NCBI GenBank assembly: GCA_045863195.1
Contig: BTUI01000011.1
Span: 53,038-117,037 of the forward strand
DNA length: 64,000 nt
Reading direction: 5' to 3'
Source of the DNA: W-Chloroflexi-9 sp045863195
GTDB lineage: Bacteria; Chloroflexota; Dehalococcoidia; UBA2979
The notes under the pieces are model-generated. The model was not told the DNA's origin. It saw nothing but the letters and a program-made list of their open reading frames with translations, and did no database searches. Below, in pieces: positions 1 to 8,328 of the stretch; position 1 is the first letter of the stretch; each line of letters opens with the position of its first letter. A program made the translations under genes and the position numbers.

Positions 1-51
1 ATCGTGCGCGCCGTACGAAGGGTCCCGACACCCCGCCGAACGGAGCCACCT

Positions 52-597
52 GTGCAGGTCCTGCTCGCTTCGCCCGAGATCACATGCGACCACTGCATCG
101 CCACGATCCAGCGCGTGGTCGACGCGATGGAGGGCGCCCACTTCGTCGCGGGCGACCCGGACACGCGCCAGTTCACGGTGGAAGTCGCCTCCGGCGCGCT
201 GCTCGATGCGCTCGCGGAGCAGCTGGCGGAGGAGGGCTACCCGCTGGGCGAAGTCGGCGTGGGCGCGGCAGAGCATCACGGCGACGGCCCTCACCCGAAC
301 CTCACGCCGGACTGGCGTCCGCAGGCGTACCGGGTGGAGCGCACGGATGTCGGCGCGAACGTGAACTACGACTGCTACTGCGGCTGCGACGCCGGCTTCG
401 CGCTCGACCGGTCGCAGGCGGATCCCGCCACGGAATCATGCTGCTGCGGCAACCACATCCTCGTGGGGACGGGCGCCGGTGCACGCATCGCCGGTAAGCT
501 CGACGACGCCGGGGCCTTCCGGGTCGACGTGCAGACCGTGACGATGCCGTGGGGGCAGCCGGTGGAGGTCGCGCTGGCGATCCCGCGCGCGGACTGA
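52..597 (+). CDS. HMA-domain protein with cysteine-rich C-terminal region
   Basis: The first 75 residues look like a heavy-metal-associated (ferredoxin-like) domain with a CDHC metal motif at C12 and C15. Two further cysteine groups follow: a CYCGC cluster at residues 108-112 and three consecutive cysteines at 130-132, followed by GNH. The protein probably binds or senses a soft metal such as copper or zinc in the cytoplasm; the C-terminal region is not one I recognise. The frame is open to the left edge of the window, so the gene could start upstream. I chose the GTG at 52 because it directly precedes the conserved strand of the HMA fold; a GTG at 4 is the alternative. It converges on the small membrane protein gene at 605. 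Confidence 0.7.
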   Translation: MQVLLASPEITCDHCIATIQRVVDAMEGAHFVAGDPDTRQFTVEVASGALLDALAEQLAEEGYPLGEVGVGAAEHHGDGPHPNLTPDWRPQAYRVERTDVGANVNYDCYCGCDAGFALDRSQADPATESCCCGNHILVGTGAGARIAGKLDDAGAFRVDVQTVTMPWGQPVEVALAIPRAD

Positions 598-604
598 GCG
601 CTGG

Positions 605-760
605 TTACGCCTCGCGGCGGCGGGTGTACCGCCAGAAGGTGAACGCCGCGCCGAGCGTGGTGAGGACGAACCCGCCGAGCACCGAGATCACGATCGGGAG
701 CAGCGTCAGCGACGCCAGCACGACGAAGGCGCTCCCCAGCCCGGCCAGGATGCCCTTCAT
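605..760 (-). CDS. Small membrane protein, unknown function (51 aa)
   Basis: The product is almost entirely hydrophobic and would form two short membrane segments or one hairpin, ending in a basic cytoplasmic tail (RYTRRREA). I chose the ATG at 760, in front of KGILAG, because upstream residues of the open frame are charged and low in complexity. It lies divergently from the P5C dehydrogenase gene and converges with the HMA gene. I do not recognise a family. The coding call rests on the clean hydrophobic pattern and a suitable gap between neighbours. Confidence 0.5.
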   Translation of the reverse strand: MKGILAGLGSAFVVLASLTLLPIVISVLGGFVLTTLGAAFTFWRYTRRREA

Positions 761-874
761 CGGTTTGCCTCCGCGTGCCCGGCCATCCGCTGGCCTCGCC
801 TGACCTCGCTGCAATGCAGCCTACCAGCCTCCCCCGGTGCGGTACGGTGGAAGGGTGAGCGAAGGAGGCCGCCC

Positions 875-2509
875 ATGACCGGTCGTACCCGCGTCCCCAC
901 CCCCGTGAACGAGCCCGTCCGCGCGTACGCGCCCGGCTCCCCGGAGCGCGCATCCCTGAAGCGCGAACTCGACCGCCAGGCGGCGACCGCCGTGGAGGCG
1001 CCGCTCCGCATCGGCGGGGAGCCCGTCACCACCGGGCGCCTGGGCAGCATGCGGATGCCCCACGACCGCGCGCACACGCTCGGCACGTTTCACCAGGCCG
1101 GCCCGGCCGAGGTGGCCCAAGCGATCGAGGCGGCCCGTGCCGCGCGCCCGGCGTGGGAGGCGATGCCGTGGGAGGAGCGCGCCGCGATCTTCCTGCGCGC
1201 CGCCGCGCTCCTCGCCGGGCCGTGGCGTGACCGCGTCAACGCCGCCACCATGCTCGGCCAGTCGAAGACCGCCCACCAGGCGGAGATCGACGCGGCGTGC
1301 GAACTGATCGACTTCCTCAACTTCAACGTCCACTTCCTGCAGGGCATCCTGGAGGGGCAGCCGCAGTCCGCGCCGGGCACCTGGAACCGGCAGGAATACC
1401 GCGCGCTGGACGGCTTCGTCTTCGCCGTCACGCCGTTCAATTTCACCTCGATCGCCGGGAACCTGCCGGCCGCGCCGGCGCTCTGCGGCAACACGGTCAT
1501 CTGGAAGCCGGCCTCCGCCGCCGTCTACAGCGCGCACGTGCTGATGGATCTGTTCGAGGAGGCGGGACTGCCGCCCGGTGTCATCAACTTCGTCCCCGGG
1601 CCCGGCTCCGAGGTGGGCGACGCCGTCCTCGCGCACCCGGACCTCGGCGGCGTCCACTTCACGGGCGGCACGGACACATTCCGGGCGATCTGGCGTCGCG
1701 TCGGCGAGGGCATCGAGGGCTACCGTCAGTTCCCGCGGCTCGTCGGCGAGACCGGCGGCAAGGGCTTCGTGTTCGCGCACCCCTCGGCGGACCCGGAGGC
1801 GCTGGCGACGGCGCTCATCCGCGGCGCGTTCGAGTACCAGGGCCAGAAGTGCTCCGCCGCTTCCCGCGCGTACATTCCGGACACGCTCTGGCCGCAGGTG
1901 CGCGAGGCGCTGTTCGCGGCGGTCGACGAGATCGCCGTGGGCGACGTGCGCGACTTCCGCAATTTCATGGGCGCGGTCATCGAGGAGTCCGCCTACCGCC
2001 GTCTCAGCGGCGTGATCGCGGACGCCCGGGGTCGCCTCGGTGCGGGGGTTGTGGAGGTGGCCGGCGGCCGTTGCGACGACTCGGCCGGCTGGTTCGTTGG
2101 CCCCACGGTCGTCGTCACCACCGACCCGCACGACCGTGTGCTGCGCGAGGAGTTCTTCGGCCCCATCCTCGGCGTGTACGTATACGACTCGGCCCGTGTC
2201 GAGGAGACGCTGGCGCTCTGCGAGTCGGCGGCGCCCTATGCGCTCACGGGGGCGGTGTTCGCACGCGACCGTGCCGCGGTCGTGCGCGCCTCGGAGGTGC
2301 TGCGGCACGCCGCGGGGAACTTCTACGTGAACGACAAGCCAACTGGCGCGGTCGTGGGCCAGCAGCCGTTCGGCGGCGCGCGCGCCTCCGGGACGAACGA
2401 CAAGGCCGGCTCGGCGCTCAACCTCCTGCGCTGGCTCTCGCCGCGCGTCACGAAGGAGACCTTCGACCCGCCGAGGGCGTACCCGTACCCGTTCATGGCC
2501 GAGGCGTAG
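875..2509 (+). CDS. pruA: 1-pyrroline-5-carboxylate (glutamate semialdehyde) dehydrogenase
   Basis: NAD(P)-dependent oxidation of glutamate-5-semialdehyde to glutamate, the second step of proline degradation. The 544-aa length fits the long P5CDH branch of the aldehyde dehydrogenase superfamily. The catalytic cysteine is C326 in GQKCSAASR and the conserved glutamate is E292 in GETGGKGF. The N-terminal helical segment and the PFGGARASGTNDKAG stretch near the C terminus are also typical of the family. A good Shine-Dalgarno (GAAGGAGG) precedes the ATG. No proline dehydrogenase gene is present in the window, so the partner enzyme is encoded elsewhere. The next gene starts seven bases after the stop, suggesting co-transcription. 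Confidence 0.93.
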   Translation: MTGRTRVPTPVNEPVRAYAPGSPERASLKRELDRQAATAVEAPLRIGGEPVTTGRLGSMRMPHDRAHTLGTFHQAGPAEVAQAIEAARAARPAWEAMPWEERAAIFLRAAALLAGPWRDRVNAATMLGQSKTAHQAEIDAACELIDFLNFNVHFLQGILEGQPQSAPGTWNRQEYRALDGFVFAVTPFNFTSIAGNLPAAPALCGNTVIWKPASAAVYSAHVLMDLFEEAGLPPGVINFVPGPGSEVGDAVLAHPDLGGVHFTGGTDTFRAIWRRVGEGIEGYRQFPRLVGETGGKGFVFAHPSADPEALATALIRGAFEYQGQKCSAASRAYIPDTLWPQVREALFAAVDEIAVGDVRDFRNFMGAVIEESAYRRLSGVIADARGRLGAGVVEVAGGRCDDSAGWFVGPTVVVTTDPHDRVLREEFFGPILGVYVYDSARVEETLALCESAAPYALTGAVFARDRAAVVRASEVLRHAAGNFYVNDKPTGAVVGQQPFGGARASGTNDKAGSALNLLRWLSPRVTKETFDPPRAYPYPFMAEA

Positions 2510-2515
2510 GCGGGG

Positions 2516-3679
2516 ATGCCCTCGCGGCTCCCGCTCGCGGGGCTGGTGGTCGCCCTCGCCCTCGGCGCCGGCGTGTTCGCCTCGTCCGTACCGGCCGCGG
2601 CGCAGGTGCCCGTCGCGGGCGTGCCTGCCACGCCGCGCGCGCTGCCCTCGGGCTGGACGGCGGTCGTCTGGCGCGGTGAGCCGCTGTTGTTGTCGGCCGC
2701 CCTCTCACCGGCGCGAGTGCGCTTCGCACCGGACGTCACCTCGCCCGCCCGAGGCGTGCCTCTCGACTACCTGAGCGTGTGGACGTGGGACCCGCAGACC
2801 GGGGTGATCCGCTCCTGGCGGTACGGCGCACCCGCATTCGTGAATACGCTCCAGCGCTTCGAGACCGGGCAGCGCTACTGGCTCCACGCGACCGCGGACC
2901 TCGCATGGGGTGAGGCGTCCCCGTCGATCCTCGACCGCGCGCAGGTCGTCTCGCTCTACGGCTACCCCGGGATCCCCGGCATGGGTGTCCTCGGCGCGTA
3001 CTCCGCGGACGGTGCGGCGAGCGAGGCGATCCGCCGGGCCGCCGAGTACGCCGCCCTCGCCGGCGGCGAGGTGCTCCCGGCGCTGCACCTGATCGTGGCG
3101 GTGGGGCAGGCGCAGCCGGGCTCGGATGGCCTCTACCTCGGGCGGATGCCGTCCGAACTGCTCGATGAGTACGTGCGGGTGACTCGGGAGCGCGGCCTCC
3201 TGCTCTTCCTGGACGTGCAGATCGGCTGGTCCGATCCCCTGGCGGAGACGAAGCGTCTCGCGCCGTGGCTGGCGGAGTCGCACGTCCACCTTGCACTCGA
3301 CCCGGAGTTCGCGACGAAGCGGAAGGGCGAACCGCCGGGCGTGGCGATCGGCACGGTCACGGGCGCCGAGGTGAACCAGGTGCAGGCGTACCTGGCCGGG
3401 CTGGGCGCTGGCCGCAAGATCCTCGTGGTCCACCAGTTCCGTGACGACATGGTCACGGCTCCGGGCGACATCCGCGCCACGGACGGCGTCGACCTGGTGA
3501 TCGACATGGACGGCTTCGGCCCGCGCTTCCAGAAGCTGTGGGGCTATGACCGGTACGCGCTGTCCGCGTACTCGCAGTACCCCGCGATCAAACTGTTCCT
3601 CGCATGGGACACGCCGCTCATGCCGCCGTCCGAGATCCAGGGCCTTGCGACGCCACCCCGCATCGTCATCTACCAGTAG
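2516..3679 (+). CDS. Secreted protein of unknown function (387 aa)
   Basis: The product begins with a signal peptide (basic MPSR, a hydrophobic core, then AAAQ near residue 30). Residues 30-125 look beta-rich; residues 140-385 look like an alpha/beta barrel, with an opening YGYPGIPGMGVLG segment and a repeated pattern of hydrophobic strands ending in acidic residues (FLDVQIGW, HLALDPEF, LVIDMDGFG). The barrel resembles glycoside-hydrolase-like conserved hypotheticals, but I cannot name a substrate. The ATG is six bases after the pruA stop, so the two genes are probably one transcript. The role is unknown; extracellular or cell-surface location is inferred from the signal peptide. Confidence 0.75.
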   Translation: MPSRLPLAGLVVALALGAGVFASSVPAAAQVPVAGVPATPRALPSGWTAVVWRGEPLLLSAALSPARVRFAPDVTSPARGVPLDYLSVWTWDPQTGVIRSWRYGAPAFVNTLQRFETGQRYWLHATADLAWGEASPSILDRAQVVSLYGYPGIPGMGVLGAYSADGAASEAIRRAAEYAALAGGEVLPALHLIVAVGQAQPGSDGLYLGRMPSELLDEYVRVTRERGLLLFLDVQIGWSDPLAETKRLAPWLAESHVHLALDPEFATKRKGEPPGVAIGTVTGAEVNQVQAYLAGLGAGRKILVVHQFRDDMVTAPGDIRATDGVDLVIDMDGFGPRFQKLWGYDRYALSAYSQYPAIKLFLAWDTPLMPPSEIQGLATPPRIVIYQ

Positions 3680-3767
3680 CGAGGCGGCACCGAGACGGGA
3701 GCGCACGACGCACGCGCGTTAGGATCGCCTTGGCACGGCGTGTGCCCGCGGAAGGAGTACGGAGCGC

Positions 3768-4268
3768 ATGGCGAAGGACGAGTCGTTCGACATCACCACC
3801 GGCTGCGACCTGCAGGAGGTCGACAACGCCGTCAACCAGGCGGTGAAGGAGATCACCGGCCGCTACGACTTCAAGGGCGTCCTCGCTGAGGTCGAATACG
3901 ACCGGACGAAGGGCACCATCTCCATCCACGCGGAGGACCGCTACAAACTGGACGCGGTCTGGGACGTGCTGCTCGGCCGCATGATCGCGCGCAAGGTGCC
4001 CGTGAAGAACCTCAAGCGGGGTGAGGCCACCGAGGCCTCCGGCGGCACCATGCGGCAGACGGTGACGCTGGTGCAGGGGATCGAGAGTGACACGGCGAGG
4101 AAGATCGCCGCGTTCATCCGCGATCTGAAGATGAAGCGCGTCCAGGCCCAGGTCCAGGGCGATGCTGTCCGCGTCACAGGCCCCTCCCGCGATGACCTCC
4201 AGGCGGCGATGCAGGCGCTGCGAGGCGAGGACTGGGGCGTGGAACTGACCTTCGGCAACTACCGGTAG
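3768..4268 (+). CDS. yajQ: YajQ family nucleotide-binding protein
   Basis: A 166-aa cytoplasmic protein matching the YajQ (DUF520) family over its full length: an N-terminal FDITTGCDLQEVDNAVNQA segment, the RYDFKG motif, two ferredoxin-like repeats and a C-terminal GNYR. Some family members bind cyclic di-GMP and influence transcription; others bind GTP or tRNA, so the exact ligand here is not known. A strong Shine-Dalgarno (GGAAGGAG) lies upstream of the ATG. The gene is separated by about 90 bases from the preceding secreted protein and converges on the protease-like gene at 4287. Confidence 0.95.
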   Translation: MAKDESFDITTGCDLQEVDNAVNQAVKEITGRYDFKGVLAEVEYDRTKGTISIHAEDRYKLDAVWDVLLGRMIARKVPVKNLKRGEATEASGGTMRQTVTLVQGIESDTARKIAAFIRDLKMKRVQAQVQGDAVRVTGPSRDDLQAAMQALRGEDWGVELTFGNYR

Positions 4269-4286
4269 CGCCCCGGCAGGCCTCGG

Positions 4287-5690
4287 TCAGAAGACCCGCA
4301 CGCGGAACGTCCCACAGTCCGCGGGTTTGATCTCGCCGTCGACATCCACGTTCATCGGCCGGGCCACGTACTTCATCAGGTGCGTGGCGATCGCGTCCGC
4401 GATGAACTCTTGCTCGCTGATCTGTTCGCTCAGCAGCCCCGCGTTCTGGTCGAAGATCGTGAACGTGCGCGTGTTGCCGTCGTAGCGGATCGCGAACTCG
4501 TGGCCGCTCTGCCCGCGCTCACCGTCCACCTCCGCCTTCACCACGACCACCCCACTGAACGAAGTGTCGAGGTCGAACCACGGCTCGAGCATGGCATCGA
4601 TCTCGGTGGCCATGCCGTCCGCGGTGTGTCCCTCGTACGCGCCGTCGATCTCCATCTCCCGCGAGCCGCCGCCGTCATCCGCGTCGTCGCCCTCGGCGTC
4701 GCTGTCGCTCTCGCCTTCGGCTGCGGCCCGCTGGTTGAAGTACTGGCGGAACTCGTCATGCCGCTGGTTCACGTTCTGCAGGGTCAGGCCGTTGAACCAG
4801 TCTGCCCCGTGGCCCTGCCCGCGCGCCCAGTCCACGAAGACCTGCGTCACGATGTCTGAGTCCGCCTGCATCCCGTTCACGATCAGGTCGAGCAGGTTCT
4901 TCAGCAGTCGAGCACGGCCGAGCGCGACCGTGGCCATGCCGCTCCGGTCGACCGTGGGGTTCACGAAGTCCAGCAGATAGGCCGCCGTCAGCGCATTGCA
5001 GATGCCGGGAAGCCCGCGCCGCGTCATCTCATCGATCAGGCGGGAGGTGTCCCACTCCGCCTCATTCGCGTCCGCAGCCAGGTCCTCGGCGATGCCCGGC
5101 CCGGCATGCTCGTCGGCGTCGCTCGCATCGGCGTCTGGCTCCGCGTCCGAGTCGTTCCCCGCGTCGTCACCGGACTCGTTGTCGGACTCCCCGGACTCGG
5201 CGTCCAGTTGCTCTGCGTCCGCCTGCGCCTCCGCCTGCGCCTGCTGCGCCGGGAGCCCGAGGACATCGCGCGGGACGGTGATGTTCGCCGCCTCGAGCGC
5301 GGCGGCGGTCATCCAGTTTCCCTCATGTTCGAGGTCCATCGTGCCCTCGACCACGGAGTAGGAGTACTCGTAGCCTCCGTTGGCAGGCTTTCGCTTCCAG
5401 CGCTTCCCGTTGCGGTCCAGGCTGTCCCACACCTGCACCTGTTGGGCGTCGGGCGCACCCCAGGCACGGCTCACCGCGCGCGGCGGGAGACCGACGCGTA
5501 CCGATGGGCGTCCCGCCCGCGGGCCGCCCGGTGGCGGCGCGTCCGTCTCCACGGCGCGGGCGAGGGCGCGCGTCGCGCGGTTGCCCGCGCGCTGCTGCAG
5601 GTCGAGCCACCCCGTGGCCGTCCGCCGCTTCGGGGCGTCCGGCCGCGCGGCGTCCGCATCAGCGGATCGATGCTCGCGCTCGAAGGGCAT
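4287..5690 (-). CDS. Putative exported YopT-like (C58) cysteine protease with AGNRA-type leader motif
   Basis: Seen directly: LQQRAGNRA at residues 31-39, two strongly acidic Asp/Glu/Ser-rich linkers, and a C-terminal domain with GICNAL (C231), GHEFAIRYDG (H397) and TIFDQNAG (D414). The Cys, then His, then Asp 17 residues later matches the geometry of the YopT/C58 papain-like fold, where the acid lies in FDPN. The LQxxAGNRA segment resembles the N-terminal motif of proteins linked to extracellular contractile injection systems and DUF4157 proteins. I infer an exported effector or toxin-like protease. I chose the ATG at 5690 because GGAGGAG lies about ten bases upstream; the frame is open further. 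It follows the surface-protein gene by 34 bases. No injection-system structural gene is in the window. Confidence 0.6.
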   Translation of the reverse strand: MPFEREHRSADADAARPDAPKRRTATGWLDLQQRAGNRATRALARAVETDAPPPGGPRAGRPSVRVGLPPRAVSRAWGAPDAQQVQVWDSLDRNGKRWKRKPANGGYEYSYSVVEGTMDLEHEGNWMTAAALEAANITVPRDVLGLPAQQAQAEAQADAEQLDAESGESDNESGDDAGNDSDAEPDADASDADEHAGPGIAEDLAADANEAEWDTSRLIDEMTRRGLPGICNALTAAYLLDFVNPTVDRSGMATVALGRARLLKNLLDLIVNGMQADSDIVTQVFVDWARGQGHGADWFNGLTLQNVNQRHDEFRQYFNQRAAAEGESDSDAEGDDADDGGGSREMEIDGAYEGHTADGMATEIDAMLEPWFDLDTSFSGVVVVKAEVDGERGQSGHEFAIRYDGNTRTFTIFDQNAGLLSEQISEQEFIADAIATHLMKYVARPMNVDVDGEIKPADCGTFRVRVF

Positions 5691-5724
5691 CCTCGCCGGC
5701 TCCTCCGCGCCGCCTCGATCGCTG

Positions 5725-6732
5725 TTAGCGGATCCGCACCGTTCGCCGAGCCAGCGCGGCGCCACCGAGCGCGACCGCGAGCAGCGCGAGGCCGAGCATG
5801 GCCGTTGACGAGGCGCGGCCGGTCATCGGCGCGCCGTCGCCGGTCGCCGCGGGCGTAGGGGCGAGCCGCCCCTGGCTCACGCTCTGGACGAGGCTGAGCG
5901 TGCAGGCACCGACGCACGAGACGATCACCTGCTCGCTGCAGGTACCGGCACAGGCGGTGGACGTGGTCACGACCACGGTGCAGGGGCCGTCACAGGTGAC
6001 CGGCGGGTCACCGGCGGGAGGATCCACGACCGGCGGGTCGGCTGGTGGCGGGTCGCCCCCGGGCGGGTCGTCCGCCGGCGGATCCACCTCGGGCGGCGCG
6101 GGGCCGCCGCACTCGCCGTCGCACGTGATCTCGGTGATGGTCGTACAGGGCCCGGCGCACTCGATCTCGGTGAGTGGCGTGCAGGGGCCGTCGCAGATCG
6201 TCGTGATCGTCGTTTCGCAGTCGCCCTCGCACTCCGGCGCTTCGATGGTGCACTCGCCGACGCACGAGGTGGATGTCGTCGTCGTGCAGAGGTCGTCGAC
6301 GCAGTCGACCTCGACCTCCGGGCCGTCGAGGCCGGGCGGTGGGCAGGGGAGGAAGGCGCGGGAGCCCCGCTCGACCTCAATGCCCATCGCGCCGCCACCG
6401 CCACCCGCGCCACCGGCACCACCGGCACCACCGGCACCACCACCGGCCCCGCCAGCGCCACCTGCGCCACCTGCGCCGCCGCCACCGGCCCCGCCGGAGG
6501 GAGTCGCAGTCGGGGTCGGCGATGGGTCGGCCTCACCACCGGGTTCACCGAGCTCGATGCACGTGTATTCCTGCGCGTTCAGCGGCGTGAGGAGCGTGGA
6601 GCCGGGAGTCGCCCCATGCGCGGGTGAGGCGGCGAGCAGGACGAGGGCCGTCGCAATGACGGCTCCCAGGAGAACGAGGGCGTGCGCCCCCAGCGATCCG
6701 CGGACGCGCAGCGCAGCGTTCGACCTGAGCAC
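5725..6732 (-). CDS. Cysteine-repeat, glycine-rich surface protein with C-terminal anchor
   Basis: A 335-aa exported protein. It has a signal peptide (residues 1-40), a Pro/Thr segment, a glycine/alanine tract of about 40 residues, then eight CxGxC units at roughly 11-12-residue spacing, interrupted by a PPADPP-type proline linker. It ends in APMTG, a hydrophobic segment and ARRTVRIR. That tail has the layout of a sortase sorting signal with a non-standard motif, or simply a membrane anchor. The eight CxGxC units could form a disulfide-stapled or metal-binding stack. It lies 34 bases upstream of the protease-like gene on the same strand, so they are probably co-expressed. I do not recognise a named family. 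Confidence 0.65.
   Translation of the reverse strand: MLRSNAALRVRGSLGAHALVLLGAVIATALVLLAASPAHGATPGSTLLTPLNAQEYTCIELGEPGGEADPSPTPTATPSGGAGGGGAGGAGGAGGAGGGAGGAGGAGGAGGGGGAMGIEVERGSRAFLPCPPPGLDGPEVEVDCVDDLCTTTTSTSCVGECTIEAPECEGDCETTITTICDGPCTPLTEIECAGPCTTITEITCDGECGGPAPPEVDPPADDPPGGDPPPADPPVVDPPAGDPPVTCDGPCTVVVTTSTACAGTCSEQVIVSCVGACTLSLVQSVSQGRLAPTPAATGDGAPMTGRASSTAMLGLALLAVALGGAALARRTVRIR
6389..6498. repeat. GC-rich short tandem repeat encoding a Gly/Ala tract
   Basis: Imperfect 9-base units of the type GCCACCGGC / GCCACCTGC run across about 110 bases and encode the Gly-Gly-Ala tract of the surface protein. It is a coding low-complexity repeat and a likely site of length variation by slippage. 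Confidence 0.7.
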
Positions 6733-6928
6733 GTGGACTCCCTGTGGTGGGCGGGGGATGCGTCCCGGCGGCGATTCCGGGGACGCGGGGAAGATACGCC
6801 TTCCTCGGGCGCCCGCAACGGCGGGCGCGCCGAGGCGGGTCGGCGGGGCCGCCCGTCATCGCGCTTGTAATCGTCCGCGTGCTGTGGCACTGTCCGCCCG
6901 TCCACCCGATAGGGAGAGGACGGCCCCC

Positions 6929-8308
6929 GTGGCCGACCACGCGACCGACGCCCCCGCTGCCGTACGGCCCCTGCCGAGGTTGCCCGCGTCCATCGGCGGC
7001 CGCCCCATCTTCTACGGCTGGTACATCGTCGGCGCTGCGTTCATCGCCTCGATGATGGGCACGGGCGTCCAGGTCTACTCGCTCGGCGCGTTCCTGAAGC
7101 CGATGACGGAAGACCTCGGCTGGACGCGGACTGATCTGTCGCTCGGCCAGACCATCTCGACGCTCTGCTCCGGGATCGTTGCGTTCTGGGTCGGGCCGCT
7201 GCTCGACCGGCACGGTGGCCGCGTACTCATGGTCGCCGGCGCGGTCGCGATGGGGATCGGCTTCCTCGCGCTCGGCCTCGTGCACTCGTTGTGGCAGTAC
7301 TACCTGGTGAAGGGCGTGCTGGTGACGGCCGGCTCGGCGATGACCGGGCTGGTGGTCGTGAACGTCGCGCTCTCCAACTGGTTCATGCGCCGGCGAGGCG
7401 TCGCCATTGGCATCGCGGCGATGGGCGTCTCCGTCGCCGCGCTCATCACGCCGCTGCTCGCCACGCAACTGATCGAGGCGTTCGGATGGCGGATGGCCTG
7501 GGCGCTGCTTGGAGTCACGATCCCGTTCCTGATCGTGCCCATGTCACTGTTCGTCATGCGCCGTCGCCCGGAGGACCACGGGCTGGAGCCGGATGGCGGC
7601 GCGGTCGCATCCTCCCGCCCGCTCTCCAAGTCCCGGGCTACCTCGGCGGCGCTACAGGGCGTGGTCTGGACGCGACGGCAGGCGATGCGGACGCGCAGCC
7701 TGTGGATGCTCAGCGCCGCGTTCTCGCTCGGCAGCATGGGCCTCAGCGCGCTCTTCCTGCACCTGATCCCCTACCTCTCCGACAGCGGCCTGAGCAGCGC
7801 GCAGGCGGCGAGCGTGTTCGGGATGGTGGGGCTGGCGGGGCTGATCTCCAAGCCGTTGTGGGGCCTTGCGCTGGACCGCTTCAACATCAACTACTGCGCG
7901 GCCTCCGAGTTCCTGCTGATGGGCCTCGGTCTCTTCTCTGTGACGCTGGTGGACCACGTCCTGCTGCTCCACCTGGCCGTGTTCCTCCTCGGCGTTGGCA
8001 TCGGCGGCGTCAGCACGGTGCAGGAGGTGGTGTGGGCGGACTACTTCGGCCGCGCCACGATCGGCATGATCCGAGGCCTGACGCGGCCGTTCACTGTGCT
8101 CGCGAGTGCCGGCGGCCCCGTCTTCGCCGCGCTCGCCTATGACACGCGCGGCTCCTATGAACTCGCCTTCTACGTCTTCATCGCGACCTACGTGGCTGCC
8201 GCCGCCGTCGTCCTCGTGACCCCGTACCCGAAGCCGCCCCCGGGCGAGGATGCGGACGCACCGCGCGAGTCCACCGCGCCCGCGTCGCGCCCCGCCGCGG
8301 CGCGCTGA
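6929..8308 (+). CDS. MFS transporter (oxalate/formate or monocarboxylate antiporter-like)
   Basis: A 459-aa membrane protein with twelve predicted segments in two halves, separated by a charged loop near residues 215-245. It resembles the MFS_1 group containing the oxalate:formate and monocarboxylate carriers: an early FYGWYIVGAAF segment and an ADYFGRATIGMIRG segment near the end. The substrate is unknown. The frame is open far upstream, but the GTG at 6929 is preceded by AGGGAGAGGA and gives the expected N terminus. The transporter at 51596 shares the same late motif (YADYFGRRALGKIRG) and is a paralogue. It is transcribed divergently from the surface-protein gene. Confidence 0.85.
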   Translation: MADHATDAPAAVRPLPRLPASIGGRPIFYGWYIVGAAFIASMMGTGVQVYSLGAFLKPMTEDLGWTRTDLSLGQTISTLCSGIVAFWVGPLLDRHGGRVLMVAGAVAMGIGFLALGLVHSLWQYYLVKGVLVTAGSAMTGLVVVNVALSNWFMRRRGVAIGIAAMGVSVAALITPLLATQLIEAFGWRMAWALLGVTIPFLIVPMSLFVMRRRPEDHGLEPDGGAVASSRPLSKSRATSAALQGVVWTRRQAMRTRSLWMLSAAFSLGSMGLSALFLHLIPYLSDSGLSSAQAASVFGMVGLAGLISKPLWGLALDRFNINYCAASEFLLMGLGLFSVTLVDHVLLLHLAVFLLGVGIGGVSTVQEVVWADYFGRATIGMIRGLTRPFTVLASAGGPVFAALAYDTRGSYELAFYVFIATYVAAAAVVLVTPYPKPPPGEDADAPRESTAPASRPAAAR

Positions 8309-8328
8309 CCGAGGCCGCTCTCCTCGCG

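Noticed and set aside
821..2308. A 495-codon open frame opposite P5C dehydrogenase
   Set aside because: Arg/Ala/Val-rich antisense frame with no domain; the plus strand has a complete, well-started enzyme.
6389..6498. Regular GC-rich repeat considered as a CRISPR-like array
   Set aside because: Units are 9 bases, contiguous, without spacers, and lie inside the reading frame of the surface protein.
4287..6732. A complete contractile injection system locus
   Set aside because: No sheath, tube, baseplate, spike or AAA genes are found in this window; only the leader-like motif supports the link.
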